A stretch of DNA of 64,000 bases from an uncultured Eubacteriales bacterium. GTDB lineage: Bacteria > Bacillota > Clostridia > Oscillospirales > Oscillospiraceae. Below the pieces are notes generated by a model, which did not search any database, had not been told where the DNA came from, and was given only the letters and a program-made list of their open reading frames with translations. The translations under genes and the position numbers were made by a program. The DNA lies in contig UQZA01000001.1 of NCBI GenBank assembly GCA_900545515.1, positions 62,001 through 126,000 on the forward strand. Reading direction: 5' to 3'. Position 1 is the first letter of the stretch; each line of letters opens with the position of its first letter. Below are positions 49,409-58,172 of the stretch, one piece after another.

Positions 49409-49597
49409 ATGGCTAAGTGCGATATTTGCGGCAAGGGCGTTACCTTTGGCATTAAGGTCTCCCATTCCCACAGACGGTCCAACAGAATGTGGAAGCCCAA
49501 TGTGAAGCGCGTCAAGGCGATTGTCGACGGTACTCCGCGCCATGTATACGTCTGTACAAGATGTCTCCGTTCCAACAAGGTTGAGCGTGCCATCTGA
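49409..49597 (+). CDS. rpmB: Ribosomal protein L28, zinc-binding form
   Basis: A 62-residue 50S subunit protein. It keeps the zinc-ribbon cysteines (CDICGK near the start and CTRCLRS near the end), so it is the C+ type rather than the zinc-free paralog. GGAGG precedes ATG 49409. It is transcribed alone and followed by a strong terminator. Confidence 0.97.
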   Translation: MAKCDICGKGVTFGIKVSHSHRRSNRMWKPNVKRVKAIVDGTPRHVYVCTRCLRSNKVERAI

Positions 49598-49617
49598 TCC
49601 CACCCCTGCCATAAATT

Positions 49618-49650
49618 ACGGCATAGCCTGTTCGGCTATGCCGTTTTTTA
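49618..49650 (+). terminator. Intrinsic terminator of rpmB
   Basis: ACGGCATAGCC (49618-49628) pairs perfectly with GGCTATGCCGT (49634-49644), then TTTTTAT. Confidence 0.95.
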
Positions 49651-49728
49651 TAAGTCCCCGCTCCCCGGAGCAGGCATAGGCATCCCCCTAGGCTAACCCC
49701 GCTAATCGGCCAGAATTACGCAAAGGCA

Positions 49729-49830
49729 CTGTAGGGGCACACAGCGTGCGCCCCTACAGGGGGGTACCATCGCTCCCGTCTGCCCCCGAGGCGTAGGGTG
49801 CGGCCTCCTGGACGCACCCTGCGCCGCTCC
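49729..49830. repeat. Palindrome and family B repeat, copy 3
   Basis: CTGTAGGGGC (49729-49738) and GCCCCTACAG (49750-49759) form a perfect stem, followed by GTAGGGTGCGGCCTCCTGGA at about 49794. No gene in 49.65-49.9 kb. The palindrome may also close the luxS operon transcript. Confidence 0.65.
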
Positions 49831-49907
49831 CCACAGCTGGTCCCTGGAAAGCCGCTCGGTACTCGTCTGAACGGCATTCCTATGCTCCCAGGGAAAGGCC
49901 GATGCGC

Positions 49908-50531
49908 TCAAAACAGCTCTGTCAACTGACAGAACGCCTCAAGCCGGGCCTCCCAGGCCTCCGGGTTTCCGAAGCCGTAGGCGGCCCAAACGAAGGGAAT
50001 CCCGGCCAATCTGGCGGCCTCCAGGTCCCCCTGGGTGTCGCCCACATAGGCGGCGCTGGTAATTCGGTTCCGCTCCATCACCAGGCGTATGGTCTCCCCC
50101 TTACACAGCCCGGTTTCGCCGAAGCAGGCATGGTCCCGGATGAGGCCCCCCAGCTTTCCCTTTTCCAGCAGCAGCTCAATGTAGCCCTTCTGGCAATTGC
50201 TGACGATAAACAGCCGATGGCAGCGGGAGAGCGCCTCCAGGGTCTGCCGGACCTGAGGATAGAAAATTTCACAGGGGTCATCCTGCATCACCCGGTCCTC
50301 CCAAGCCATACAGGAGTTCATGAGCCTCCGCCGTTCCTCCGGCCCCTGGTCCGGCAGAAAGGCCAAAGCAATTTCGTCCATGGTTTTGCCAAAGAGCGGG
50401 CGAATGCCCTCTGGCGTGCAGGTGGGCTCCCGCCCCGCCTCCTCCAGAGCCAGGTTCCAGCCCCGTACCACCAGATCCACAGAGTCCCACAAGGTCCCAT
50501 CCACGTCAAAAATCAAGCTCTCCGGGTTCAT
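49908..50531 (-). CDS. HAD-family hydrolase, phosphoglycolate-phosphatase-like
   Basis: A 207-residue haloacid-dehalogenase-type phosphatase. Motif I FDVDGTLWDS, motif II VSNCQKG, motif III lysine in GLCKGETI, motif IV YVGDTQGDLEAA. ATG 50531 follows GGAGGAG and overlaps the MATE stop (ATGA), so it is the last gene of a six-gene operon. Substrate unknown. Confidence 0.9.
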   Translation of the reverse strand: MNPESLIFDVDGTLWDSVDLVVRGWNLALEEAGREPTCTPEGIRPLFGKTMDEIALAFLPDQGPEERRRLMNSCMAWEDRVMQDDPCEIFYPQVRQTLEALSRCHRLFIVSNCQKGYIELLLEKGKLGGLIRDHACFGETGLCKGETIRLVMERNRITSAAYVGDTQGDLEAARLAGIPFVWAAYGFGNPEAWEARLEAFCQLTELF

Positions 50532-51907
50532 GCCGTCTCCTCCAGATCCTTCATGGTTTTCCGGAATTGGCAGGCAAAGGTACACACCGTCGTCAGCACT
50601 GCCAGCGTGTCCGCCACAGGCTCCGCCAGGAACACCGCCATGGCCTTCTCCTCTCCCGTCCGGAACAGAAGAGGCAGAATCAGGATCAAGGGAATGAGTA
50701 AAATAATTTTTCGTAAAACCGCCAGAAACAGAGACGTTTTGGCATTGCCCAGGGCAATGAAGGTCTGCTGGCAGGCGATCTGGGCCCCGAAGATGACCGA
50801 GGCCGCCATATAGATCCGCATGGCCCAGGCGCTGTAGGAAATGAGGGTTTTGTCCGTGGCAAAAATCGACGCCAGCGTCCCGGGGAACACCATAGCCAGA
50901 AGCCACAGAAGGGCGGAATAGCTCAGGCAGCAGATGAGTAACAGCCGGAAGGCCGATTTCACCCGCCGGGCATTTTTTGCCCCAAAGTTGTAGCTGATGA
51001 TGGGCTGCGCCCCCTGGGTCAGGCCCTGAAGGGGCAGCATGGAAAACTGCATCACGCTGGCCAGGATGGTCATGGCTCCCACCGCCAAATCCCCGCCGTA
51101 GCGCTGGAGGGAGGCGTTGAAGCACACAGAGATAACGCCCTCCGTGGACTGCATGATAAAGGGAGACAGGCCCAGAGCCAGGCACGGCCCATAGAGCTTC
51201 CAGTCCAGCCCCAGGTTCTCCCGCCGGATGCGCAGGCCGGTCTTCTTGCCCAGAAGGAACCGCACCACCCACAGGGCGGACAGGCCCTGGGAGATGATGG
51301 TGGCCAGGGCGGCCCCCGCCACCCCCATTCCCAGGCCCAAAATCAAAACGGCGTCCAGAATCATGTTGGCCACCGCGCCAATGAGCACACTGACCATGGC
51401 CACAGAGGCAAATCCCTGAGCGGTGATAAAGGCATTGAGCCCCAGGGCCAGCTCCACAAACACCGTGCCCAAGGCATAGATTTTCATATACTGCACCGCA
51501 TAGCCAATGGTTTCCTCACTGGCCCCAAAGGCCATCAGAAGCGGCCGACTAAAAATCAGAAACACCACGGTCAGGATCAGACCCGCCGACACCGCACCAG
51601 TGACGCAGTTGCCCAGGATCTTCTCCGCTCCCGCCCGGTCTCCCCGGCCCAGGAAAATGGAGGCCCGGGTGGCCCCGCCCATGGCGGTGAGGGCCGCAAA
51701 GGCGGAAATGATCATAATGAGACTCATGCACACCCCCACGCCGGTAAGGGCCGTCCGCCCCACCACGGGGATGTGGCCGATGTAAATCCGGTCCACCATA
51801 TTGTATAAGGCGTTCACCAGCTGGGCGGTGATGGTGGGCAGAGCCAGCCGCAGCAGCAGCTTCCCCACGCTCCCCTGGCCCAGGTCGCCGGTTTCTCTTT
51901 GGTTCAT
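50528..51907 (-). CDS. MATE-family efflux transporter
   Basis: A 459-residue transporter of the multidrug/oligosaccharidyl-lipid/polysaccharide superfamily with twelve helices. It opens with GSVGKLLLRLALPTITAQLV, and the two halves repeat (for example NMVDRIYIGH and the later GAQPIISYNFGAKNARRVKS). It should export small organic cations or metabolites using a Na+ or H+ gradient. GGGAGGAG precedes ATG 51907. Translationally coupled upstream (43-codon gene) and downstream (HAD gene). Confidence 0.93.
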   Translation of the reverse strand: MNQRETGDLGQGSVGKLLLRLALPTITAQLVNALYNMVDRIYIGHIPVVGRTALTGVGVCMSLIMIISAFAALTAMGGATRASIFLGRGDRAGAEKILGNCVTGAVSAGLILTVVFLIFSRPLLMAFGASEETIGYAVQYMKIYALGTVFVELALGLNAFITAQGFASVAMVSVLIGAVANMILDAVLILGLGMGVAGAALATIISQGLSALWVVRFLLGKKTGLRIRRENLGLDWKLYGPCLALGLSPFIMQSTEGVISVCFNASLQRYGGDLAVGAMTILASVMQFSMLPLQGLTQGAQPIISYNFGAKNARRVKSAFRLLLICCLSYSALLWLLAMVFPGTLASIFATDKTLISYSAWAMRIYMAASVIFGAQIACQQTFIALGNAKTSLFLAVLRKIILLIPLILILPLLFRTGEEKAMAVFLAEPVADTLAVLTTVCTFACQFRKTMKDLEETA

Positions 51908-52035
51908 ACCCGCAAGCTCCTCCCTGATCCTGGTTTCCGGCTTGCGTCCTCAGCCCGCCGGGCGTGAGCTGGGCGCTCCAGCTTCTCCAGCGCCACATTC
52001 TCTTCCATGGCTTCTATCATTCCCATTTTTTTCAT
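51904..52035 (-). CDS. 43-residue hypothetical protein coupled to the MATE gene
   Basis: ATG 52035 has AGGAG 7 nt upstream and the frame ends in TGA overlapping the MATE start (ATGA). The product (MKKMGMIEAMEENVALEKLE onward) is charged, helix-forming at first and basic at the end, without a signal or membrane helix. It lies 14 bp after luxS. The gene is supported by its ribosome site and coupling only; it could be a leader for the MATE gene. Confidence 0.5.
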   Translation of the reverse strand: MKKMGMIEAMEENVALEKLERPAHARRAEDASRKPGSGRSLRV

Positions 52036-52049
52036 CAATTTCTCCTGCC

Positions 52050-52529
52050 TCACTCCGGGTAGCACATGTGGGCCTCATCCAGGCGCAGCAGCGTCTTCTC
52101 CAGGTACCGGCCAGCCAGGAGCTTTGCCATGGGCAGGTTCATGTCCAGGTAGTTCCCGCAGTCCCGGGCCGCAGCGCCGGGTACCGGCCCCTCATAGTCC
52201 CGGATGAACCGGAACATAGCCTGGACCAGCTCTTCCACATCTCGGGGCTCCAAATCCCCGGCCAGCAGGAGATAGAAGCCGGTGCGGCAGCCCATGGGGC
52301 CAAAGTACACCGTCCGGTCCTTCCAATCCGGGTCATTGCGCAAATAGGTGGCCCCCAGGTGTTCTATGGTGTGGATCTCCGCCGTATTCATCACCGGCTC
52401 CCGGTTGGGGGCCGTCATCCTAAGATCGAAGGTGGTTACCGTCTCCGCTCCCATTCGATCTTTCCGGGACACATACAGCCCCGGCTCCAGGGTCAGGTGA
52501 TTCACCGTAAAGCTGGCAATTTTCTCCAT
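52050..52529 (-). CDS. luxS: S-ribosylhomocysteine lyase LuxS
   Basis: A 159-residue metal enzyme that cleaves S-ribosylhomocysteine to homocysteine and the AI-2 precursor DPD. Metal ligands His53 and His57 (HTIEH) and Cys124 (DCGNY) are present, and the catalytic Cys81 lies in FGPMGCRTGF. It is in the middle of a six-gene operon, 4 bp after a HAD phosphatase gene. Pfs is not in the window. The enzyme serves methyl-cycle recycling and possibly AI-2 signalling. Confidence 0.97.
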   Translation of the reverse strand: MEKIASFTVNHLTLEPGLYVSRKDRMGAETVTTFDLRMTAPNREPVMNTAEIHTIEHLGATYLRNDPDWKDRTVYFGPMGCRTGFYLLLAGDLEPRDVEELVQAMFRFIRDYEGPVPGAAARDCGNYLDMNLPMAKLLAGRYLEKTLLRLDEAHMCYPE

Positions 52530-52533
52530 ATGC

Positions 52534-53175
52534 TCATTCCTCCAGAATGTATCTCAAATCCTGCACCGTGGTGGCAATCCGGTCCGCTCCCGCCGCCTCC
52601 AGCTCCTGCCGGGAGCCATAGCCAAACAGGACGCCGATGCAGGGCAGGCCATTTTCCCGGGCGCCAAGCACATCATGCTCCCGGTCCCCCACCATAACGG
52701 CGCCCTGACGTCCCTGCTGCGCCAAAGCATAGGCCAGGACGCTGGCCTTGGTGCACCGGCTCTCGTCCAGGGTGCTGCCGGCAATACAAGAAAAAAATCC
52801 GGCCAGCTCAAAATGCTCCAAAATCTCCACCGCCATATGTTCCGGCTTGGAGGTGGCCACCACCAGGCGCTTTCCCCCCTCCCGGAGCCCCTGCAGCAGG
52901 GCCGGAATGCCGGAGTAAACCGCGTTTTCAAACTTTCCCCGCTGCTCATAGTACTCCCGGAAGAGGGCCACCGCCTGCTGGGTCTCCCCCTCCGTCATGG
53001 CCTCATACCGCCGGAAGGAATCCCACAGCGGGGGGCCAATATACCGGTTCAGGCTGGGCCGGGAGGGGACCGGCCTGCCCATGCGCGTCAGGGCGTAGGC
53101 CACAGAGTTGGTAATCCCCGGGCTTGAGTCGGTCAGAGTCCCATCCAGATCAAAATAAATGGTTTCGTATCTCAT
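52534..53175 (-). CDS. HAD-family hydrolase, Gph/PpaX-like
   Basis: A 213-residue phosphatase of the phosphoglycolate phosphatase type: motif I FDLDGTLTDSSPG, the cap-domain helix region with SFRRYEAM, motif II VATSKPEHMA, motif III CTKASVLAYAL, motif IV MVGDREHDVLGA. It is the second gene of the operon, 8 bp after the LURP-like gene and 4 bp before luxS. Confidence 0.92.
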   Translation of the reverse strand: MRYETIYFDLDGTLTDSSPGITNSVAYALTRMGRPVPSRPSLNRYIGPPLWDSFRRYEAMTEGETQQAVALFREYYEQRGKFENAVYSGIPALLQGLREGGKRLVVATSKPEHMAVEILEHFELAGFFSCIAGSTLDESRCTKASVLAYALAQQGRQGAVMVGDREHDVLGARENGLPCIGVLFGYGSRQELEAAGADRIATTVQDLRYILEE

Positions 53176-53183
53176 AAGTTACC

Positions 53184-53654
53184 TCACCCGTCACAGTTGG
53201 CCGCATCTATGGCAATGACCAGCAGAAGACCGGCCAGCTCCTGGGTCCGGTCCCCGAATTCCAGCACGTAGGTATCGCCCCAATGGAAGGGCTCTTTGGA
53301 AATGGTCATTACCGTGCCGGCAGGGGACGTCACCTGATAGTCCCAGCCCAAAAAGTCTCCTTCCACCTGCCAATTCAGGTAATCCACCTCGTATCGGGGG
53401 CGGAAGAGGGTGAACCGCTTGTCCACACGGCCCAGGCTGCGGCCCCGGGCGGAAATTTCAAACTTAGGCATCATTGTAAGCAGACGCTCCTGGATCAGCC
53501 CCACTTCCTCCCCGGTACCATGCTCATACACATGAATCCGGTGTCCCAGAGTCCACACTTCCGCCTTCACATAGTACTTAGGACTCCCTGTCTCGTCATA
53601 TACATCATATGTATCGGACCAGGAGAACACCCGCTGGCGAATCAAAAGCTTCAT
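53184..53654 (-). CDS. LURP-one-related (Tubby/scramblase-fold) protein
   Basis: A 156-residue protein with the LURP-one-related fold signature: MKLLIRQRVFSWSDTYDVYD, YYVKAEVW, HRIHVYE, and a beta-rich body with VDKRFTLFRPRYEVDY. ATG 53654 follows GGAGG. Family members bind lipids or act as small beta-barrel scaffolds; the bacterial function is unknown. It is the first gene of the luxS operon, with a promoter directly upstream. Confidence 0.82.
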   Translation of the reverse strand: MKLLIRQRVFSWSDTYDVYDETGSPKYYVKAEVWTLGHRIHVYEHGTGEEVGLIQERLLTMMPKFEISARGRSLGRVDKRFTLFRPRYEVDYLNWQVEGDFLGWDYQVTSPAGTVMTISKEPFHWGDTYVLEFGDRTQELAGLLLVIAIDAANCDG

Positions 53655-53676
53655 TCCTTCGCCTCCTTTTTCCCAT

Positions 53677-53705
53677 ATCATACCGCAGAGCCCACCAATT
53701 TGCAA
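53677..53705 (-). promoter_or_regulatory. Promoter of the luxS operon
   Basis: Minus strand TTGCAA (53700-53705), 17-bp spacer, TATGAT (53677-53682), about 20 nt before the first start. Confidence 0.75.
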
Positions 53706-53734
53706 GGTCTAAAGGCTGAGCCCCAAAGGGACAG

Positions 53735-53895
53735 CATTTACTTTTTTGCACTGGCGCGCTGAAACGGCTGGTATGGACATAAGTTCACCAGCTTCAGCAC
53801 TACTACCTGATGTGCAATGGAGGGACAGCTCCCTGGCTTCCCTCTTTCCCCCGGGGGAAGGGCGAGCGCGCCCATGCAAGGTCGCGCGCCTCCTA
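53735..53895. repeat. Intergenic mosaic repeat (family A), copy 7
   Basis: GCATTTACTTTTTTGCACTG at the left and CCCTGGCTTCCC ... CCCCCGGGGGAAGGGCGAGC at the right. It fills most of the 53.7-54.08 kb gap; no gene is supported there. Confidence 0.6.
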
Positions 53896-54079
53896 CCAGC
53901 CTGTCCTCTAAAAATGAGCCTGTGCAAATCGGCGGTCCGTTGCGGTATATTGTAATGCTGCTTTGCTTTTCCCCAGCTCTTGCTGTGCAAACGTCCACAA
54001 AGGGCGGACGCATTTCCGGCAACCTCGACAAAAAATGCACCCAAAATTTGTGACTTTCTCCAATTCTGAGTTTTCCCGA

Positions 54080-54107
54080 TTGACTTTCGGCAGATTTATC
54101 ATATCAT
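54080..54107 (+). promoter_or_regulatory. Promoter of the ptb-buk-vor-ilvE operon
   Basis: TTGACT (54080-54085), 16-bp spacer, TATCAT (54102-54107), about 87 nt before ptb. Confidence 0.6.
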
Positions 54108-54193
54108 AAAATGGATGTAGCAATTTGAACGATGCCCCCGGAGAATTCACAATCTCGTTTGGGCAGAAATCACAATTTCAAAGGAGCTGGATT

Positions 54194-55102
54194 ATGATTC
54201 AATCACTGGAATCCCTCCATCGCGCCGCACAGGAGCGAGGGAGCAGAGTTCTGGCTGTAGCTGCGGCCCAGGACGCAGAAGTGCTGCTGGCTGTGGACGC
54301 TGCCAGGAAGCTGGGAATTGCCACAGCTATCCTGGTGGGCGACGAGGAACAAATTCGTGCCATCGCCCAAGCTCATGACATTCCCCTGGAGCCCCACCGG
54401 ATTCTCCCAGAGCCCGATAAAGTCCAGGCATGCCGCACCGCCGTGAAGCTGGTCCGGGACGGACAGGCTGACGCGGTGATGAAGGGTATTGTAGACACCT
54501 CCATCATTTTGAAAGCCGTGCTGGACAAGGAAATCGGCCTGCGGGATGCACCGGTTCTGTCCCACGTGGCCTTGTTTCAGGTTCCGGGCTACGACCGCCT
54601 GCTCTACGTAACTGACGCGGCCATGAACATTGCCCCCGATCTGGAAGCCAAAAAGCACATTGTATCCAACGCCGTGAAGGTGGCCCACGCCCTGGGTAAC
54701 CCCAATCCCATTGTGGCCTGCCTGTGCGCCGTGGAGAAGGTAAATCCCAAAATGCCTGCAACCCTGGACGCCGCAGCTTTGGTAGAGGCAAACGCAACAG
54801 GCGCTCTTCCCGGCTGCACCGTCATCGGCCCCCTGGCCCTGGACAACGCCGTCTCCCCCGAGGCCGCCCGTCACAAGGGAATTACCGATCCCAACGCCGG
54901 TCACGCCGACATTCTCCTGGTTCCCAACATTGAGACTGGCAACGTGTTCTACAAGTCTATGGTCTTCATGGCCAAGTCCCAGAACGCCGGCCTCATCGTG
55001 GGCGCCAAGGCCCCCGTGATCGTCACCTCCCGGGCGGACAGCGAGCAGACCAAGCTCAACTCCATTGCCCTGGCTCTGGCCGTTGCGGCTACCAACCTGT
55101 GA
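54194..55102 (+). CDS. ptb: Phosphate butyryltransferase (branched-chain phosphotransacylase)
   Basis: A 302-residue enzyme moving an acyl group from CoA to phosphate. Family segments are AVMKGIVDTSIILKAVL, LSHVALFQVPGYDRLLYVTD, NPIVACLCAVEKVNPKMPAT, and the C-terminal ADSEQTKLNSIALA. AAGGAG precedes ATG 54194. It is first in an operon with butyrate kinase, a 2-oxoacid:ferredoxin oxidoreductase and a branched-chain aminotransferase, so isobutyryl-, isovaleryl- or 2-methylbutyryl-CoA are more likely substrates than butyryl-CoA. No butyrate-synthesis genes (thl, hbd, crt, bcd) are here. Confidence 0.93.
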   Translation: MIQSLESLHRAAQERGSRVLAVAAAQDAEVLLAVDAARKLGIATAILVGDEEQIRAIAQAHDIPLEPHRILPEPDKVQACRTAVKLVRDGQADAVMKGIVDTSIILKAVLDKEIGLRDAPVLSHVALFQVPGYDRLLYVTDAAMNIAPDLEAKKHIVSNAVKVAHALGNPNPIVACLCAVEKVNPKMPATLDAAALVEANATGALPGCTVIGPLALDNAVSPEAARHKGITDPNAGHADILLVPNIETGNVFYKSMVFMAKSQNAGLIVGAKAPVIVTSRADSEQTKLNSIALALAVAATNL

Positions 55103-55117
55103 TGAAGGAGTACGTAT

Positions 55118-56194
55118 ATGGAAGAATATAAAATACTGGCCATGAATTTCGGTTCCACCTCCACCAAGGTCGCCGCCTATGAAGGGGACACCCAGCTGCT
55201 GCAGAAGGTGTTTCACCACAGCCCCGAGGATCTCCAGGGCGTCAGCAGCATGGAGGACAACGCCGCCCTGCGCAAGCCCCTGATCCTGAACTATCTCAAA
55301 GAGCAAGGGGTGGATTTAAAGGAATTTGACGCCATTGTGGGCCGGGGTGGCCTGGTGCGGCCCCTTCTGGGCGGCACCTATGCCGTCAACGAAAAGATGC
55401 TGGAGGATCTGCGCAGTTGCACCTACGGCACCCATGTATGCAACCTGGGTGGCATCCTGGCTGCGGAAATTGGCCAGGAGCTGGGTAAGCCCGCCTATGT
55501 GGTAGACCCCCCTGTCATTGACGAAATGTCCGACCTGGCCAAGCTCTCCGGCAGTCCGGACTTCCCCCGCCGTCCCCTCTTCCACGCCCTCAACCAGAAG
55601 GCCATTGCCAAGCGCTACGCCACCGAATACGGTCTCTCCTATGACTCCCTGCGCCTCATCGTGGCCCATATGGGCGGCGGTGTCACCGTGGGCACCCACC
55701 TGTACGGCAAGGTCGTAGACGTGAACAACGGCCTGGAGGGCGACGGCGCTTACACTGCCGAGCGGCCCGGCAGCCTGGCTGTGGTGGATGTGCTGCGGGC
55801 AGCCTTCAGCGGCAAATATGGCACCACCTTCCAGGAGCTTCGGGAGTTCTTCACCTTCCACTGCGGCCTGGCCGCTTACACCGGCACCAACGACGGCCGG
55901 GAGGTGTCCCGCCGGATCAAGGAGGGCGACAAGGAAGCCGAGCTTGCCTACCGGGGTATGGCCTATCAGGTCGCCAAGGAAATTGGCGCCGCTGGCGCCG
56001 TGCTTCAGGGCAAGGTGGACGCCATTTTGCTCACCGGCGGCTTTGCTTATGACTCCATGCTGATGGGCTGGATTAAGGAATACATCAGCTACCTGGCTCC
56101 TGTGTACATCTACCCCGGAGAAGACGAAATGCTCTCCCTGGCTCAGGGCGCCATCCGGGTTCTGAAGGGTCAGGAGGAGGTCCAGGTATATTGA
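55118..56194 (+). CDS. buk: Butyrate kinase (short branched-chain acyl kinase)
   Basis: A 358-residue ASKHA-fold kinase forming ATP from acyl phosphate and ADP. Phosphate 1 region MNFGSTSTKVAAYE, the GRGGLVRPLLGGTYAVNEKM segment, HMGGGVTVGTHL, and the adenosine-binding LTGGFAYD are all present. AAGGAG precedes ATG 55118, 15 bp after ptb. The stop overlaps the TTG start of the next gene. It performs the energy-yielding last step of branched-chain acid production. Confidence 0.95.
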   Translation: MEEYKILAMNFGSTSTKVAAYEGDTQLLQKVFHHSPEDLQGVSSMEDNAALRKPLILNYLKEQGVDLKEFDAIVGRGGLVRPLLGGTYAVNEKMLEDLRSCTYGTHVCNLGGILAAEIGQELGKPAYVVDPPVIDEMSDLAKLSGSPDFPRRPLFHALNQKAIAKRYATEYGLSYDSLRLIVAHMGGGVTVGTHLYGKVVDVNNGLEGDGAYTAERPGSLAVVDVLRAAFSGKYGTTFQELREFFTFHCGLAAYTGTNDGREVSRRIKEGDKEAELAYRGMAYQVAKEIGAAGAVLQGKVDAILLTGGFAYDSMLMGWIKEYISYLAPVYIYPGEDEMLSLAQGAIRVLKGQEEVQVY

Positions 56195-56892
56195 AGCGCA
56201 TCCAAATGATTACCGGCCACTACGGCAGCGGAAAAACCGAGTACGCCGTAAACCTGGCTCTCCGGCTGGCAGCGGAGGGCAAAAAAACCGTCCTGGCCGA
56301 TCTGGACATTGTCAACCCCTATTTCCGTTCCTATGAGCAGACCAAGCGGCTGGAGGCCGCCGGCATCCGGGTCATCGTCACCTCCTGCGGCGGCGTGGCG
56401 GACATTCCCGCCATCAACCCGGCAGTTTTGTCCGTGTTTCAGGACCGGAGCTGGACCGGCGTCCTGGACATCGGCGGCGACCCCATCGGCGCCCGGGTTC
56501 TGGCTCGCTTTGCCCCCCAGATTCAGGGGGAGGAATTTGACCTTCTGTACGTCCTCAATGCCAACCGGCCGGAGACCCGGAATGTAGACCGGGCCCTGGC
56601 CTACATGCAGGGCATCGAGGCCGAATGCCGCCAAAAGGTCACAGGCATTGTAAACAACACCCATCTTTGTGGCGAGACCACCGCCGCAGAAATCCTGAAG
56701 GGCGCGGACCTGGCCGGCCAGCTGTCCCGGCAGACGGGCCTTCCCGTCGTCTGCCACGCTGTGGAGCGTCGGCTCGTGCCTCAGGTTGAGAACACCTTGA
56801 TAGAACCCATTTTGCCAATGGATCTCTATATGAAAAAACCCTGGGAAATCACCACTTGTGAGGAGGAACATCTACTATGGCCGGAACCGTAA
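56191..56892 (+). CDS. P-loop ATPase of unknown role within the ptb-buk-vor operon
   Basis: A 233-residue protein starting at TTG 56191 inside the buk stop. The Walker A is GHYGSGKTEY, followed by DLDIVNPYFRSYEQTKRLEA in the switch I position and LDIGGDPIGAR as a Walker B/switch II. This gives a SIMIBI (MinD/ParA-like) class fold. Lacking an obvious substrate domain, it may be a metal- or cluster-carrier or a regulator for the oxidoreductase encoded next. Its stop overlaps the ferredoxin subunit start by 16 bp, which ties it tightly to the Vor genes. Confidence 0.75.
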   Translation: MKRIQMITGHYGSGKTEYAVNLALRLAAEGKKTVLADLDIVNPYFRSYEQTKRLEAAGIRVIVTSCGGVADIPAINPAVLSVFQDRSWTGVLDIGGDPIGARVLARFAPQIQGEEFDLLYVLNANRPETRNVDRALAYMQGIEAECRQKVTGIVNNTHLCGETTAAEILKGADLAGQLSRQTGLPVVCHAVERRLVPQVENTLIEPILPMDLYMKKPWEITTCEEEHLLWPEP

Positions 56893-57095
56893 CCTTCCGT
56901 CGGGACAGGTGCAAGGGCTGCGAGCTGTGCACCCTGGTCTGTCCGAAGCACATCATCGTCATGGACGAATCCACCACCAATCGCAAGGGATATCATCCCG
57001 CCACGGTGCGCCCCGAAGACATGGAGAAATGCGTGGGCTGCGCCAGCTGCGCCAAAATCTGTCCCGATTCTATCATCACCGTAGAACGCACATAA
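56877..57095 (+). CDS. Ferredoxin-like delta subunit of 2-oxoacid oxidoreductase
   Basis: A 72-residue protein with two 4Fe-4S motifs, CKGCELCTLVCP and CVGCASCAKICP. It should pass electrons from the catalytic TPP subunit to soluble ferredoxin. GAGGAGG-like sequence precedes ATG 56877; the gene starts inside the ATPase gene. VorD/KorD-type. Confidence 0.92.
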   Translation: MAGTVTFRRDRCKGCELCTLVCPKHIIVMDESTTNRKGYHPATVRPEDMEKCVGCASCAKICPDSIITVERT

Positions 57096-57105
57096 GGAGG
57101 ATCCT

Positions 57106-58167
57106 ATGGAGAAAGAACTGTGGAAAGGCAATGAGGCCGTTGCCGAGGCCGCCATTCGTGCCGGCTGCAAATACTTCTTCGGCTATCCCATCACCCCGCA
57201 AAACGAAATTCCTGAATATCTGTCCCTCCACCTGCCCCAGGTGGGCGGCTGCTTCATCCAGGCTGAGTCTGAGGTTGCCGCCATCAACATGGTCTACGGC
57301 GCTGCCGGCTGCGGCGTCCGGGCTATGACCTCCTCCTCCTCCCCCGGCATCTCCCTGAAGCAGGAGGGCATCACTTATATGTGCGGCGCGGAGCTGCCTG
57401 CTGTCATCGTGAACATGATGCGCGGCGGTCCCGGCCTGGGCACCATCCAGCCCGCCCAGGGCGACTATTACCAGGCCACCCGGGGCGGCGGCAACGGCGA
57501 CTACCGCCACCTGGTCTTCGCCCCCGCCACCATTCAGGAGGCTGCGGACTATGTCCAGATTGCCTTTGACGTGGCCGACTACTACCGTAACCCCGTCATG
57601 ATCCTGGCCGACGGCATGATCGGTCAGATGATGGAGGCCATTGAGTGGCATGAGATTCCCAAGCGGGAGCTGCCCCCCAAGACCTGGGCCACCACCGGCA
57701 CCAAGGGCGAGCGGGAGCCTAACGTGATCAACTCCCTGTACATCGATCCCAATCTCTGCGCCGACCACAACGAGCGCCTGGCCGCCAAGTACCGGGCCAT
57801 GGAAGAGAATGAGACCCGCTGGGAAGAAGTGAACACGGAAAACTGTGAAATCCTGTTCGTTGCCTATGGCACTCCCTCCCGGATTACCCGGGCCGCCATC
57901 CGCCTTCTGGAGAAAGAGGGCATCAAGGCCGGCCTCCTGCGGCCCATCACCCTGTGGCCCTTCCCCGGCAAGGCTCTGAAGAACATTGCCATGCAGGACA
58001 GCGTGAAGGCTGTGGTGGATGTGGAACTCAGCATGGGCCAGATGATCGACGACGTGAAAATCGCCCTGGAGGGCTGCCGTCCCGTGTCCTTTGTGGGCAA
58101 GGCCGGCGGCGTGGTTCCCACGCCCGCCGATGTGGCCGCCGTGGCGAAACAGGCAATTGGGAGGTAA
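57106..58167 (+). CDS. vorB: 2-oxoacid:ferredoxin oxidoreductase alpha subunit (VorB-like)
   Basis: A 353-residue subunit holding the pyrimidine-binding and transketolase C-terminal domains. KGNEAVAEAAIRAGCKYFFG, YPITPQNEIPEYL, and TSSSSPGISLKQEG are typical of the 3-methyl-2-oxobutanoate (VorB) or 2-oxoglutarate (KorA) branch. The presence of ilvE in the same operon favours branched-chain 2-oxoacids. AAGGAGG precedes ATG 57106. Confidence 0.88.
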   Translation: MEKELWKGNEAVAEAAIRAGCKYFFGYPITPQNEIPEYLSLHLPQVGGCFIQAESEVAAINMVYGAAGCGVRAMTSSSSPGISLKQEGITYMCGAELPAVIVNMMRGGPGLGTIQPAQGDYYQATRGGGNGDYRHLVFAPATIQEAADYVQIAFDVADYYRNPVMILADGMIGQMMEAIEWHEIPKRELPPKTWATTGTKGEREPNVINSLYIDPNLCADHNERLAAKYRAMEENETRWEEVNTENCEILFVAYGTPSRITRAAIRLLEKEGIKAGLLRPITLWPFPGKALKNIAMQDSVKAVVDVELSMGQMIDDVKIALEGCRPVSFVGKAGGVVPTPADVAAVAKQAIGR

Positions 58168-58172
58168 GAAAA

